Source: Dactylorhiza incarnata
Taxonomy: Eukaryota; Streptophyta; Magnoliopsida; Asparagales; Orchidaceae
NCBI GenBank assembly: GCA_033032865.1
Contig: JAWHQI010000064.1
Coordinates: 992,001-1,056,000 of the forward strand
Length of the DNA: 64,000 nucleotides
Reading direction: 5' to 3'
How positions within the stretch are numbered: position 1 is the first letter of the stretch; the number at the start of each line of letters is the position of its first letter. Below, one piece after another: positions 45,302 to 57,302 of the stretch. Under the pieces are notes generated by a model. The model did not search any database, had not been told where the DNA came from, and saw only the letters and a list, made by a program, of their open reading frames with translations. Made by a program: the position numbers and the translations under genes.

Positions 45302-46452
45302 TTCTCATATTCGTGTCAGGCTGCTAGAGACGAGGAACCTCAGAACACCATTCCCCCTCCTCCGACTGCCACTCCCTTCCAGCAGACGGAGTTAGGGCAG
45401 ACTTTGACAGCGATCTTGGATGCGTTTCGGGCTCAAGTGATCCCAGCACCTCAGCCGAACCCAGGGTCGAATTGGTTGAGCACGTTCAAGGGTCTGTCCC
45501 CACCGGTCTATAGAGGGACAGAGGATGCGATGAAGACGGAGGAGTGGCTGGATACCATTTAGGAAATGCTGGCAGGCATTAGTTGCCCGATCAGCAAGGC
45601 CGTGACGTTAGTAGTTTCAGCACTGGATGCCCACGCGAAGAGGTGGTGGAAGTCACTGGCGGATTCCACCTTCCGTGACACAGATTACTCGGGGATTACC
45701 TGGGATGAGTTCAGCACAGTGTTCCTGGACCATTTCGTATCAGCTACGGATAGGGACGCGTTGGAGGAGAGATTTCTGCACTTGGCTCAGGGGACCCGTT
45801 CAGTGATCGAGTACCAGAGAGAGTTTTCTCATTTGGCCAGGTTCGCGGGGGCACAGTTTGTGGATGATCGAGGCTTGGCGAAGAAGTTCTATAAGGGGTT
45901 GAGGGCCCCCCTCAGGCAGGCTCTCCTGTTCATATCTGAGGGAACCCTGACTCAGATTATAGAGGTGGCGAAGAAGTTTGAGGCAGACCAGTTGTCAGAA
46001 CAGGTCAAGGGCAAGAGATCAGCGGACAGGGTGTTTCACGGAGAGGGTGGCAGTGACCGGCGACAGGATAGAGTTATGAGGCCCAGGAGGGGTGGGGGGG
46101 GGGGGGGGGGGAGGACGTCCTCTTCCTTTGGAGGCACCGGTGCAGCAGCCTCAGATGGTGATGGCCCCTCAGCCACTGCGAGCTTTAGGGCCAGAGAGAG
46201 CAGACGGTCGTGGACGACCCCCGGTAGTCTGTTACGAGTGCAATCAGCCGGGGCACATCGGGATCCATTGCCCGCGGCGTTTCCCTCCACCTCCACCACC
46301 CCCTCCAGCAGCCCCTCCAGCACCTCCAGCACACCAGGGCCGTGGAGGTGGTCGTGGCCGTGGCCGAAGGTTTCCCGAGAGAAACAGGCAGCCAGAGCAG
46401 GCTTTCGCATTGGATCTCGCCCAGCCAAGGAACCCCGAGGAAGTCATCACAG
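45302..46452 (+). pseudogene. Element C gag, one stop and one G-tract frameshift
   Basis: The frame is readable from about 45302 (AARDEEPQNTIPPPPTATPF) without an obvious ATG; the first Met is within. TAG at 45560-45562 interrupts EEWLDTI/EMLAG. The capsid part includes DAHAKRWWKSLADSTF, FLDHFVSATDRDALEERF and EYQREFSHLARFAG. An 18-base G run (46094-46111) shifts the frame by one. In the new frame a CCHC knuckle CYECNQPGHIGIHC (about 46230) is followed by a Pro-rich linker to NPEEVITG. There the frame meets a splice-like donor at 46453. Confidence 0.88.
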
Positions 46453-46535
46453 GTACTTTTATTGCTAATTATGTACTTGCAACTTCTTAAATCCCCTTAG
46501 CTTTAGTAGTAGCTTAACTTTATAATAACCCTTAG
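46453..46535 (+). other. Putative 83-nt spliceosomal intron between gag and protease of C
   Basis: It begins GTACTTTTATTGC and ends AATAACCCTTAG. It is AT-rich between GC-rich coding sequences and has a CTTAAC branch-like site at 46513-46518. Unspliced, gag ends in a stop 13 codons on and pol has in-frame TAATAA upstream. Spliced, VITG joins [18 protein letters not shown] in frame, with the usual spacing between the TG and the protease Asp. Confidence 0.75.
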
Positions 46536-49500
46536 GTGTCGTACTCATCAACGGAAAACTCGCACACACCTTATTTGACACGGGTGCATCGCACTCCTTT
46601 ATCTCGGAGGACTTCCTCGTAGGCTTGGAGGGGATCCAGAGGGTCGACGGCGTAGTAAGGAGGGTGCGACTACCAGTTGGCTCAGTGATGCGCACCACAG
46701 CCAGGTGCACCATGGACCTTGAGATCGAGGGAGAGATCTTTGAGTCCTGGGCATCGATCCTGAAGCTTCCAGATTACGATCTGATTTTGGGCATGTCATG
46801 GTTGCACGACCACCATGCCAAGATCGATTGTGCGACGAAGAAGATCGAGCTACTGGCTTACGGGACCACCTGGGTCACCGTCGAAGGTATTAGATCTCTC
46901 CCGCGTACCCCTCTATCTTCTACACAGGTTGTGAAGGCCCATGAGCAGGGAGAGGAGGTATACCTTATCTGCTTCGAGATGGCAGAGTTGAAGTTATCAG
47001 TGGACGAGGTGCCGATAGTCCGGGACTTCTCCGACGTATTCCCGGAGAAGTTGCCCGGCTTGCCGCCGCATAGAGACGTAGACTTCCAGATTCAGCTAGT
47101 ACCCGGGGCGAGGCCAGTGTCCCGGGCACCGTACCGCATGGCACCCAAGGAGTTGGCAGAGTTCAGAGTACAGTTGAAAGAGCTAGTGGATGCCGGATTC
47201 GTGAGGCCGAGCTCATCCCCATGGGGAGCTCCGGTCTTGTTCGTAAAGAAGAAAGATGGGACCCTCCGACTGTGTATCGACTATCGGGAGCTCAATAGAT
47301 TGACGGTGCGGAACACCTATCCTCTACCGAGGATTGACGAGCTGTTTGACCAGCTGCAGGGTGCCCATTGGTTCTCCAAGATGGATTTGCGGTCGGGCTA
47401 CTATCAGCTGAGGATACGAGAGGAAGACATACCGAAGACCGCATTCAGCTCGAGGTACGGTTTGTACGAGTTTACGGTGATGCAGTTTGGGCTCACCAAC
47501 GCCCCATCGGCATTCATGAGTATGATGAACCGGATCTTCGAGCCCTTCCTCGATGTATTTGTGATAGTATTCATCGATGATATTTTGGTCTACTCGAGGA
47601 CCGAGGAGGAGCACGCCAGCCACCAAGCAGCGGTGCTGAGGAAGTTAAGGGAGCACCAGATGTTTGCCAAGTTCTCGAAGTGTGAGTTCTGGTTGAGGGA
47701 GGTGGCCTTTTTGGGACACATCATCAGCGGGGCCGGTCTAGCAGTAGGTCCGGCTAAGGTGCAGGCTGTCAGAGATTGGCCGAAGCCGAAGACCGCAGCG
47801 GATATCCGGAGCTTCTTGGGGTTAGCGGGTTATTACCGCAAGTTCGTGGCGGGATTCTCCAGGATTGCCCTTCCCCTCACTTCGTTGACAAAGAAGGATG
47901 CTGTCTTTGACTGGACGCCGCGATGTGAGGCGGCCTATGCGGAGCTGAAGGACAGACTTATCTCAGCCCCTATCCTTGCACTTCCATCTGGGAAGGAGGG
48001 ATTTCAGATCTATACCGACGCATCTTATCAGGGGATGGGAGCGGTGCTTATGCAGCATGGGCACGTGATCGCCTATGCCTCCCGCCAGCTGAAGAAGCAC
48101 GAGATGAACTACCCGGTGCACGACCTAGAGCTTGGAGCGGTCGTATTTGCCTTGAAGGTGTGGAGACATTATTTGTACGGGGTTCATTGTGAGATCTTCT
48201 CGGATCACAAGAACCTCAAGTACATCGACACCCAGAAGGACCTCAACCTACGACAGCGGCGATGGTTGGAGTTCTTGTGCGATTACGACTACACCATGCA
48301 TTATCATCCGGGCAAGGCCAACACAGTAGCGGACGATCTAAGCAGGAGGGGCAGTACCGCAGGGGCAGAGAGCAGAGTGATGGCCATGGAGTTGGTGCAG
48401 ACGCTGCGGGATATGCAGATTACCCTGGTGAGCAGAGCCGATCCGGGGGTATATGCGGAGTACATGGCTTCGATGAGTATGACCTGTGATATTCGAGACC
48501 GTATCTGGGAGGGACAGCAGCAGGATCTGGCTTTGGAGCCTGTATTCAGGTCATTGGCAGACGACGCTGCTGGAGATTACTCCTTGAAGGAGGACCTAGT
48601 TCACCACCGCGGCAGAGTTTACATCCCCGCCGGGAAGGGGATTCGAGAGGAGGTTCTTCGGGAGGCCCATTGCTCCCAATATTCGGTACACCCCGGCATT
48701 ACCAAGATGGCAGCGGACCTGCGGAAGGTCGTGTTTTGGCCGGGGATGAAGAAGGATATCGTGCGGTTTGTGACCCATTGTGAGAGTTGTGAGAGGGTGA
48801 AGGCGGAGTGCAGGGCTCCAGGAGGTCTTTTGCAGCCACTCCCGGTGCCGGAGTGGAAATTCGAAGATATATCTATGGATTTCGTGCACGGCCTGCCGCG
48901 ATCTCGTTCGGGGAACGACTCCGTTTGGGTGATAGTCGACAGGTTGACCAAGGTGGCACGATTTGTTCCAGTTCGGAAGGAGGGTCCGGTCGGCGACCTA
49001 GTACATTTGTTTGTGGAGAAGGTGGTGAGGTATCATGGGGTGCCCAAGACGATAGTCTCAGACCGAGACGAACGCTTTACCTCCAGGGAGTGGAGAGCGG
49101 TCCAGGCCTACTTGGGATCCCGGTTGACTTTTAGCACTGCGTTCCACCCTCAGACCGATGGTCAGACGGAGCGTACCAACCGGACGATGGAGGATTTACT
49201 GCGATTATGCATTCTGGATACGGGCAAGCCTTGGGAGCAGCTGTTGCCGCTGATTGAGTTCTCGTACAACAATAGCCACCAGGCTAGCATTGGGATGGCA
49301 CCATACGAGGCTCTGTACGGGAGGAAGTGCCGCACCCCTCTTTCTTGGGTACAGGATGAGGACCCGCAGGCCTTGGGGTCTGATTATATAGAGGAGACGG
49401 ACGCTGTAGTTCGACTGATCAGGGATCGGATGCTGGAGGCACAGAGCAGGCAGGCAAAGTACTATAATGCCCAGCACCGGTTGGTAGAGTTCCAGGTGGG

Positions 49501-49927
49501 GGATCGTGTTTTCTTGAAGATACGCCCGATGCACGGAGTTACGCGGGTTAAAGGGCGGAAGAAGCTCAGTCCTCGGTACATGGGGCCGTATACGGTCCTG
49601 GAGAGGATCGGTCCTTTGGCGTACAGGCTGGAGCTGCCGCCCGAGCTGGCAAATGTGCACGACGTCTTCCACGTTTCCTCCCTCCGGAGAGCTCTCCTTC
49701 GGCCCGAGCAGCTTGTAGGGTCTACTACAGGCCCGGTGGCACCCGACAGATCAGTTATGCTAGAGCCCATCCGGATCGACGACTCGGAGGTCCGCGTCTT
49801 GCGGCGGAAGAAGGTCCCGCTGGTAAAGGTGTTGTGGTCCAACCATGGGCGAGAGGAGCACACTTGGGAGCCTTTGGACCTCATGCGGGAGCGCTACCCG
49901 GGACTCTTTGCTTCAGGTACGGTTTAA
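46536..49927 (+). CDS. Element C pol: protease, RT, RNase H, integrase, chromodomain
   Basis: About 1130 codons are open without a break. Protease has [12 protein letters not shown] and ILGMSWL. RT has [32 protein letters not shown] and the catalytic FIDDILVYS near 47570. RNase H has the acidic set in [21 protein letters not shown] and VADDLSRR. Integrase has an HHCC zinc part ([11 protein letters not shown]) and a core with [19 protein letters not shown] (Glu where Pro is usual) and [11 protein letters not shown], then a [13 protein letters not shown]3-like part. A chromodomain-like tail, [20 protein letters not shown], ends near LFASGTV. In chromoviruses this tail steers integration. Translation probably needs splicing from gag; there is no ATG of its own near 46536. 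Confidence 0.93.
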
Positions 49928-50022
49928 TTCAGTAGGATATATTTTCTTTAGTGCTTTACTCGCATCCCGTAGACTCAATCTAGAATTTCGAGGACGAAAT
50001 TATTTTATTGTTTATTGAGATT

Positions 50023-53000
50023 TGTAACATCCCCAATCCTACTAGACCCCTAGTGTGTGATTGGTGAGCTCAAAGGGTGGGATGAGGGGCCTTAAGGACC
50101 CTTAGGATGAGATTTTGCTAAGTGCACACCTAAAGTCCCAATCAAGTGGGACCCAAGCTACTATAGAGAGCCAATTGAACACCAAGTTTCCCAAAATGAG
50201 ACCACCCTTAGTTCCCTAAACCTTAAGGAAGGAGTAATGGGGTGATCACCCCCCTTGGTGAGGCTCAATTCCATAGGATTAGCCCAAAATCACCTTAAGT
50301 AAGTCTGAACCAAACCAACCAATTGAGGGGCAATTGACCCCCAAGAGGCCAAATTGACTTCCCCCTTATGTTCCAAACCCTATTAGAGACCCTTTGGACC
50401 CAAAAGCCCCATCATAGGGTGGTCAACCCTCTCCAATTTGGTCAAACTCCAAATTAGGGCAAAAAGGTCAACTCAACCCAAATGTGGTCAATCTTCACCC
50501 AAATCCTAAAATTGACTCCACATCTAGTCTCTAAGCATCATTAGGAACCTAATAGGCCCAAAAGCCCCATCATGGAAGGGTCAAGTCACCTCAATTTGGC
50601 CAAAATCCCAAAGAAGGGCAATTTGGGTACTTTCACACCTTTTGATCAAATTGGGCCAAATAGGGCCCCACCATGGGCCAAGCTCTATTGGGTGATGACA
50701 TGGAGCCCATGACTACATGGGGGACCAGTCAACCCAATTGGTCAAAGTCAAAGTCAACTCAATTGGGCTTAATCCCAATTTGAGTGCCTAAACCTTTTTC
50801 CCCCTTTTTAATTAGAACCTAAGCCTAAGGTTTATGAAATCATTTGGGCTCATAGGTCTGGTGGGGTGTGGCTAAGGGGTTGGGCTAACCCAAGCTAACC
50901 CAAGTGAGGAGTTGGGTTAAAGGAGGGGACAAAAAGTAACTTGATAAAGCAAAAAGCAAAAAGAGCCCTCAATCCCCCCTCTCTCTCCTCTCAATCAGCC
51001 TTGGGCTCACCCCTGAAGGGAGTTGATTACTATGGTGGAACTGGATTGCAGGGCTGCAGCACATGGTGGTCGGCCAAGTCGCCCCCGTGAGCCTCGAATT
51101 CAAATCTCCCAAGGCCGGCCTCCTCAGCCTATTTAAGCATCACCAACAGCTCCAGAAGCTCGTTTGCAGTCGGGCTAGAGCTTTGGATCGAAGAATTCGG
51201 TGGAGAGTTGAGTTCTGTAGCAGGCTCGCCAGATACGGAGACGGAGATGGCAAACCGCCGGAATACTCGTCGCCCAGCCCGTTTCCAGGTTCGCTTCTCC
51301 CCCCCCTCTGACTGTGCTAGCATCTAGGATCGTTAGGAGTCGGGTTCGAACTCAATTGAGCCGAGCCCATTTCGAATTTCTCTTCCGATTAGCCATTTGG
51401 GCTTCTTGGTAAAACCGCCGGAAACGGCCCCCGCCGGCGACCAATCCACCGCCAATCGATCGGCACCACCTCAACGGAGGTGGTGGTGGCGGTGGCTGGA
51501 CAGGGAGATGGACGGGTGGCCGGGATTTCACGTTTCAGGCGGCCCCAGGTCGGGCAAATCAGAGTCGTTGGCTCAAGGAAGACGACGACTGTGCGCTGCC
51601 CGATCTGCTTCAAGATGCGTGCGCGATCAGCGCCGTATGCCTTGATTTACTATGGGGTGCTGTTAGCCAGTTTCTGCACCCATTTTGTAGCTCGGTTTTA
51701 AGGCCCTTAGAGGCCATAACTCAAAATGTTGCCAGAGTTCTACCAAACAAGGGCAACCAATCGGGGATAACTTTTGTAGATGGTTGAGTCTACTTTCATT
51801 TAAAACTTAGATCAAGCCATTTGGTGTTGATTTGATTTCTGTATAGGCTTTTTGCTGAGACTGGTCCAATTAAATCCCTAGCACTAAAATATTTATAACT
51901 CCCATTTGGCTTGGAGTTTAGGGCTGAGATTTTAAACCCTAGTGTAATTATATCAGATCTATCTTGTGCCCAAAAATCAGGATTTGTGGAGAACTTTTTC
52001 CTATAGTTTTTGTCCAATCATTAAATAGTAAATTTCTGTTATTTAGGTGGCCAAATCCCCTTGTGGGGCCCCCATATTAGGGTGGGGTGAAGTTTAGGCT
52101 AATCCCACACACTGTTAAAAATATTGGGTCCATTGGACCACTCCTTGTGGGTGAACCCTCTTTGGAGTGAGGATGGCTTAAGGGTGGTGTGTGATTGGGC
52201 CAGGAACTTCACTCAGATTGAGGAGCCTAAATGAGGCCCTTAATGGCCAATTCATGAAAATGATGTGATAACACACTTTTGTAGCCCTGGATGTCTAGTT
52301 TCATTAGAAACTGAGATCATTGCATTTGGAGGTCAGCAGACCCCAGAGGAGCCTTTTTCCTAGGGCTGGTCCTAGGTGGGGTTGGCCCACAAAAACCTTA
52401 ATAACTTTTGATTGGGTGGGCCTATGGGGCTGAGATTTTGGCCACATGAGTGTCCACCCTAGGCCCACCTTGTGCCAGAAATTGGTGTAGAATGGTCACC
52501 TTTAAGTTATAGTTTTAATCTCATCTTAGGATTTTGACCTAAGAGGAATCAGTGGGTGAAATCACCCCTAATGACCCTCATTTTTTGGTGGCATGCGGGT
52601 CTGGTTATGTATAGCCTCTGTTCCAAATTTGAGGCCAATTGGAGTTCATCTTAATGGTGAACCCCCAAAGGGCATATTTTTGCCCTAGGTTTGGAAGTCA
52701 CATAACCTTGGTGGCTTGTGGATTTTGGAGCTTAGCCTTAGGGGCTTACCAAAATTCATTGGTGCTGGGGCTTAGGGGTAGTGTAGGGTCTTGCTCATCA
52801 CCAAGGGGGAGATTGGAGCATTGAAGACCAAAACCCTAGCCCAAACCTCAAAATTTACTTAACTGCCCTTTGGGGCCTTAATGAAGCAATTAGGACCTAA
52901 ACACCTTTTTAGACAACCAATCTTCAACCCTAGGCTGAGAATGAAGTTTTAGGACCAGAATAATTATCTTGGAATTTTTACTACTTAATTAGCATTTATT

Positions 53001-55789
53001 TGAATTTATGGAAAATTAGCTTAATGGAGGGTTTATGCCAATTCAATAACTTAGGGTTATCTTATCCTTACCAAACTGAACATGGAGGTCAATGGATATG
53101 TTTATGCCCACTGGATTTAGTCTTGTGATCCTTGATAATCTTTTCATGCTTACTTGGTTGAATTTACCCTTATGCCCTTTTTGAAAATAAATTAGTAATA
53201 AATGACATATGACCTTGCAAAATTCTGAGATTTTGGCCAGTCATAGATATTCATATTATAATGCATTGGAATCATTTGGGGTGTCCTTTACTTAAGAATT
53301 TATCCACTTTGTGATTTTTTGAGAAAAATCTAGGTTTTGGGGGTTTATTTTGTTGCATAAGCAAATCCATATCTAAGGCCCCCAAACTCAGTAGGATGCT
53401 TACTTATGATGATATGTGGTTCCTGAAATTCTAATTAGTGCTCTTATGGAGAGAATTATTGTTCTCATAAGAAATTACCATATATGCCATTTTGATGATT
53501 TATGCAAATACATAGGCAAATCACCTTGTAACCATATGAAACCTTCAGATGATGAGTACACCAATGTTTATAACATATGGGAATTTTTCTGGAATTTTAA
53601 ATACAGTTTTTGGTATTTATTTAATTAATTTGATGGTTTTGTGCCAAACTTCAATCATTTAATTCAAGGGCAAAACAGTAATTATGATCCTTCATCTCTT
53701 GGGATTATGCATTTGAATTCAGTATACACTCAGGATAATTATTGGGTAAGCATTGGTCCAGATTTTAGGGTACTTCATGAACAAGTTAGTGTGGCCCTCA
53801 CTATTCAAGAAAATTAATTAAATATTAAATTAAGTTGGAAAATTATGGGAATTGAACCATGTCCTATTTAGGGCAGTAGGATCCTTGGATAAAATCTGTG
53901 GAGTCATAGGACCTGTGGTTAGGGTTTTCCTTTTGGAAGGGTGCAATATCCTTAAGTGGTCTGCGTTTAGCAAATTTGGGTTTTTGTAATCTAACCATCT
54001 AGACCATGGGACTTGGAAGAGTACAGAAGTGTAGCATTAAGAAACTCATGATTAATAAGTCCTTCCTTGATGAGTCACCACCTTGAGGGATTCAGGTCAG
54101 GTCTAGGCCAGGAGGGAGAGAGCGAAGGCTGCACTTGGCCCAATTGGGCCAAGTAAGTCTAGTGTCTAAATTCAATACCTGTTTAAAGAGCAACACAAGG
54201 ATAGAACAATAAATTACCAACCAACTAAATGTCTTGTCCTGGGGAACTTTGGGGTTTAGCCCATCGCGTTCCCTGGAGCCGATGAGAGCCCCTCACCGGG
54301 TGTAATTCGGGGTGTCCAATGTAAACCTAAAGTGCAATAACAGTTAAGGTAGGCAAGAGGAACCATACTAGAACAAGTTTGGGTTTTTGTGTCTCCTCCC
54401 AGTTATGGGAGGGATAGGTTGTAGTACTTTGCTATGCGAGTTGGGAACCTCGAGAGAGGGAGGGGGAGAATGTTTATCCCAGTAACTCTCCCATATGTGT
54501 GGCAGGTCTTCGGTACTAGGCAGGTCGTCACTCCGACCGCGGTACGTTGACTTAGCAGGTGGGTAGGGGTCTAAGGGGCCAGCTTGGCTGCGTGTCGGGA
54601 CGACAGTTTCCCCAAAAGACACCTCTCACTTAGCTCATAGTCTGGTAGTCTCCAGCAAAGAGTACGCAGAGCTCCGCGGTTGTTTAGCGTCGAGGCGTAC
54701 GTGCGGTCTAGGTCGGTAGAGTGTTTACCCGCCTAGGAGTGGACAGCCCGGTCCGCTGCCACCGTGTGTCACAGCGGTTGGTACCCGAGAGGTTGGCTTT
54801 CTCTCAAACAGAGGAAACTATAAAGGTCTGTGTGCACAGAGTCACGTGTGTGAGTTCATTGCATAAACATTCACAGCATAAGCATAGCAAACCCCCCCTG
54901 CAGATCCTCATCATATAAATCAGTGTGGGCTCCTTTATATGATGAGTTACGATTCCTGGAAATCCTAACTTATAAGTTTGTATGGGCATTCATATAAGTT
55001 AGGGTACGAGGATGCTACTTATCGCTACTACTCTTACTGCTCTGCTTTACTTACTTTACTGCTTACTTACTGCTGCACCTTACTTTTTATGCTCCTGCCT
55101 TTACTTTTACTTATATATGATATTCTAGCCCCTTTTACACTTGTGTAGACTAGAATTATATACATATGCTAGTTTTACTTTCCCTGTCACCTGCTTGTTC
55201 CTTGCTCGTCCCCCGCTTCTTCCTCCCGCGCGGTACCTAGGAGTCGCAGGAGGAGGAGGGGACCTAGCGAGCTCGGTCATTCTTTGACTGACGGTTTGCA
55301 TTGGGGCCGACAACAATCTAGGATTCCGAGGAGACGGAGCTGTCGCACGCACCGCAGGAGACGAGGGCAGGACCTGAGCAGTCAGCGACGCAGCGAGTAG
55401 CGGCCACGAGACTTCAGGTGGACTTCTTTTGAGTGTTAGTGTTGAGTGACGTTGAGATAGCTTCCGCATGTAGTGAGTTTTGAGAGATTTTATATTATGA
55501 TGTACCGGGCTTAAGCCCTTTCATCTATGTACTTTTGTTTCATGCTCGGACATATATTTATCTTGTGGTTCAGCTTTTGATATATATAATGGAATGTGTT
55601 TTGTGGACTCTCTTTTATTCAGTTTGTACTTTCTCTCGTACTTACTTTTCTTATTGCTCGCACTATGATCATAGTCGGCAGGGTCGACGTTGCGTGGTGT
55701 AGCCCAACCCATGTGTTGGAAGTCACCGCAATGTGTCGGCTCTGGGCATAAGGTCCGCTTGGCCCCGGGAGCGGGAGAGGGATCTTACA
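50023..55789 (+). repeat. Element C 3' LTR (5767 bp)
   Basis: It starts TGTAACATCCCC right after CGAGGACGAAATTATTTTATTG and ends GATCTTACA. It is the full-length version of the LTR. The 52737-53107 segment is absent from the 5' copy. Confidence 0.95.
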
Positions 55790-56278
55790 CAGTGAGCCAG
55801 AGCTGCTGGGCTACACTGATGCGGATATGGCTGGAGATGTGAATTCCCGGAGGTCGACGTCTGGATACTTGATTCTGTTTGCAGGGGGAGCCGTCTCGTG
55901 GGCATCGAGATTGCAAAAGTGCGTGGCACTGTCCACTACGGAGGTTGAGTTCATTGCGGTTACTGAGGCTGGGAAGGAGTTGCTTTGGATGAAGAGGTTC
56001 ATCAAAGAACTTGGTTTCACTCAGGACCGATACACGCTCCTATGTGACAGTCAGAGCGTCATTCATCTGGGGAAGAACCCCACGTTTCACTCGAGGTCGA
56101 AGCATATCGACACTCAGTATCATTGGATACGAGATGTCCTAGAGCAGAAGGAGCTTCATCTTCTGAAGGTGCACACGGATGATAATAGGGCAAACATGCT
56201 GACCAAGACCGTGCCCAGAGGAAAGTTTAAGCATTGCGTTAGAATCGCCGGCATGGCGGTTTCATCCGCCTCGATGTG
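55790..56278 (+). pseudogene. Element I RNase H, continuation after C
   Basis: It resumes with EPELLGYTDADMAGD, RRSTSGYLILFAGG, STTEVEFIAV and CDSQSVIHL, and then the Tork/Tnt1-like SKHIDTQYHWIRD and DNRANMLTK tail. It ends at TGA 56276-56278. It is the 3' half of the pol gene cut at 39739. The five bases CAGTG are duplicated at the junction. Confidence 0.92.
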
Positions 56279-56290
56279 AATGGGGAGATT

Positions 56291-57302
56291 TGTTGGGTGT
56301 GGTTCCCATCCGAGTCGGTAAAACCACCGGGCGCGCACGACGAACGCGGCTCGTGATTTCAAATTGATTCAAATATTTGTGGTGTGCGGATATCCAAGCA
56401 AAGGGGGAGGCAGTTTTTTGCTATATATATGTTTATATATATTTGGTTATTAAAAAAAAGAAAAAAAAACTGCCCATTTTTCCCACCCCCTTAAGAGATT
56501 GCCGGCCCGGTCAAAACAAAAATCCTGTGCTTTTCTTTTATTCCTAAAAACCTGCAACTGCTGCTAGGTTTGGAGAGCCCGCCGTCTGGAGCGCCGTCTG
56601 GGAGAGGAGCCGGTCGCCTGGAGCCAGATCTGGAGGAGATCCCGCCTGTAGCTCGTTGAAGGGTTGCCAGCCACCTCTGTTGGAGAAGAACCGCCAGCCT
56701 GAGAGGAGCAGATCCGGCCTGGAGCCTTGGCTGGAAGGAGATCCGGCCGCCTGTTCACTGCTGCCGCCTGGACCACTGCTAGGTCTTGGATCTCGCTTGG
56801 AGGGGCCACCATCTGTTGAAGGTTTTGGATCTGAGGTTGGACCGGGCAAATTTTTGTCGGTCTAGTTCGTGGTTTGGAAAACGTCATCTTCGACGTTGGG
56901 ACGGATTGTTCAATCCGTCCGGGTAACGACTCTATCACCTATTTTGTATCTCTTTCAAATTTGTGATTGTGTGTGGTTGTGGTTTGAAAGGAGACTGTGT
57001 AAACCTTTGTGGTTGTAGTGGTGGATGAGTGGAGATCCTTTGTGGATCGGTGGGAAAACCTGTAATTCGTGCGTGTGAATTTTTCACACACTTTTAGTGG
57101 AGGCTTTCCGGGTTGGACTCCGATCGTCCCGTGGTTTTTCACCCAATTGGGTTTTCCACGTTAAAATTTTCTGTGTGCTTTATTATTTTCTGCATTGTAT
57201 TGTTTTTTTGCGAATTTGCATACCGCTCAACGCGGTCGCACAGGTGCTTGCTCGAATTGCAACAGATGCTCTGGTCGGGTTTGTCCGCTCACATTCCCAA
57301 CA
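56291..57302 (+). repeat. Element I 3' LTR (1012 bp)
   Basis: Partner of 34988-35987. It differs by substitutions and A-run length (for example an A-rich insertion near 56450-56470). Confidence 0.92.

Larger units (their letters stand above)
39740..55789 (+). mobile_element. Element C: Tekay-like chromovirus (Ty3/gypsy), 16 kb
   Basis: LTRs run TGTAACATCCCC to GATCTTACA. The perfect target duplication CAGTG (39735-39739 and 55790-55794) lies inside the RNase H of I. The LTRs (5384 and 5767 bp) are longer than the 4.9-kb interior. Pol is fully open. Gag has one stop and one G-tract frameshift. LTR-LTR substitutions are about 1 percent by eye, so this is the youngest element here. Confidence 0.95.
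34988..57302 (+). mobile_element. Element I: Tork/Tnt1-like Ty1/copia element, split by C
   Basis: LTRs are TGTTGGGTGTGG to TTCCCAACA (34988-35987 and 56291-57302). The flanks are ATGTG and TTGTG (4/5). A perfect initiator-Met primer site follows the 5' LTR. Gag, protease, integrase, RT and RNase H follow in copia order. Element C (16 kb) sits in the RNase H. Without C the element is about 6.26 kb. Multiple stops and frameshifts mark it as old. The purine stretch AATGGGGAGATT (56279-56290) precedes the 3' LTR. Confidence 0.92.

Noticed and set aside
46453..46535. Frameshift or readthrough instead of an intron in C
   Set aside because: There are several stops in the segment, and an 83-base shift is not compatible with ribosomal slippage. 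GT-AG ends and exact frame repair favour an intron.
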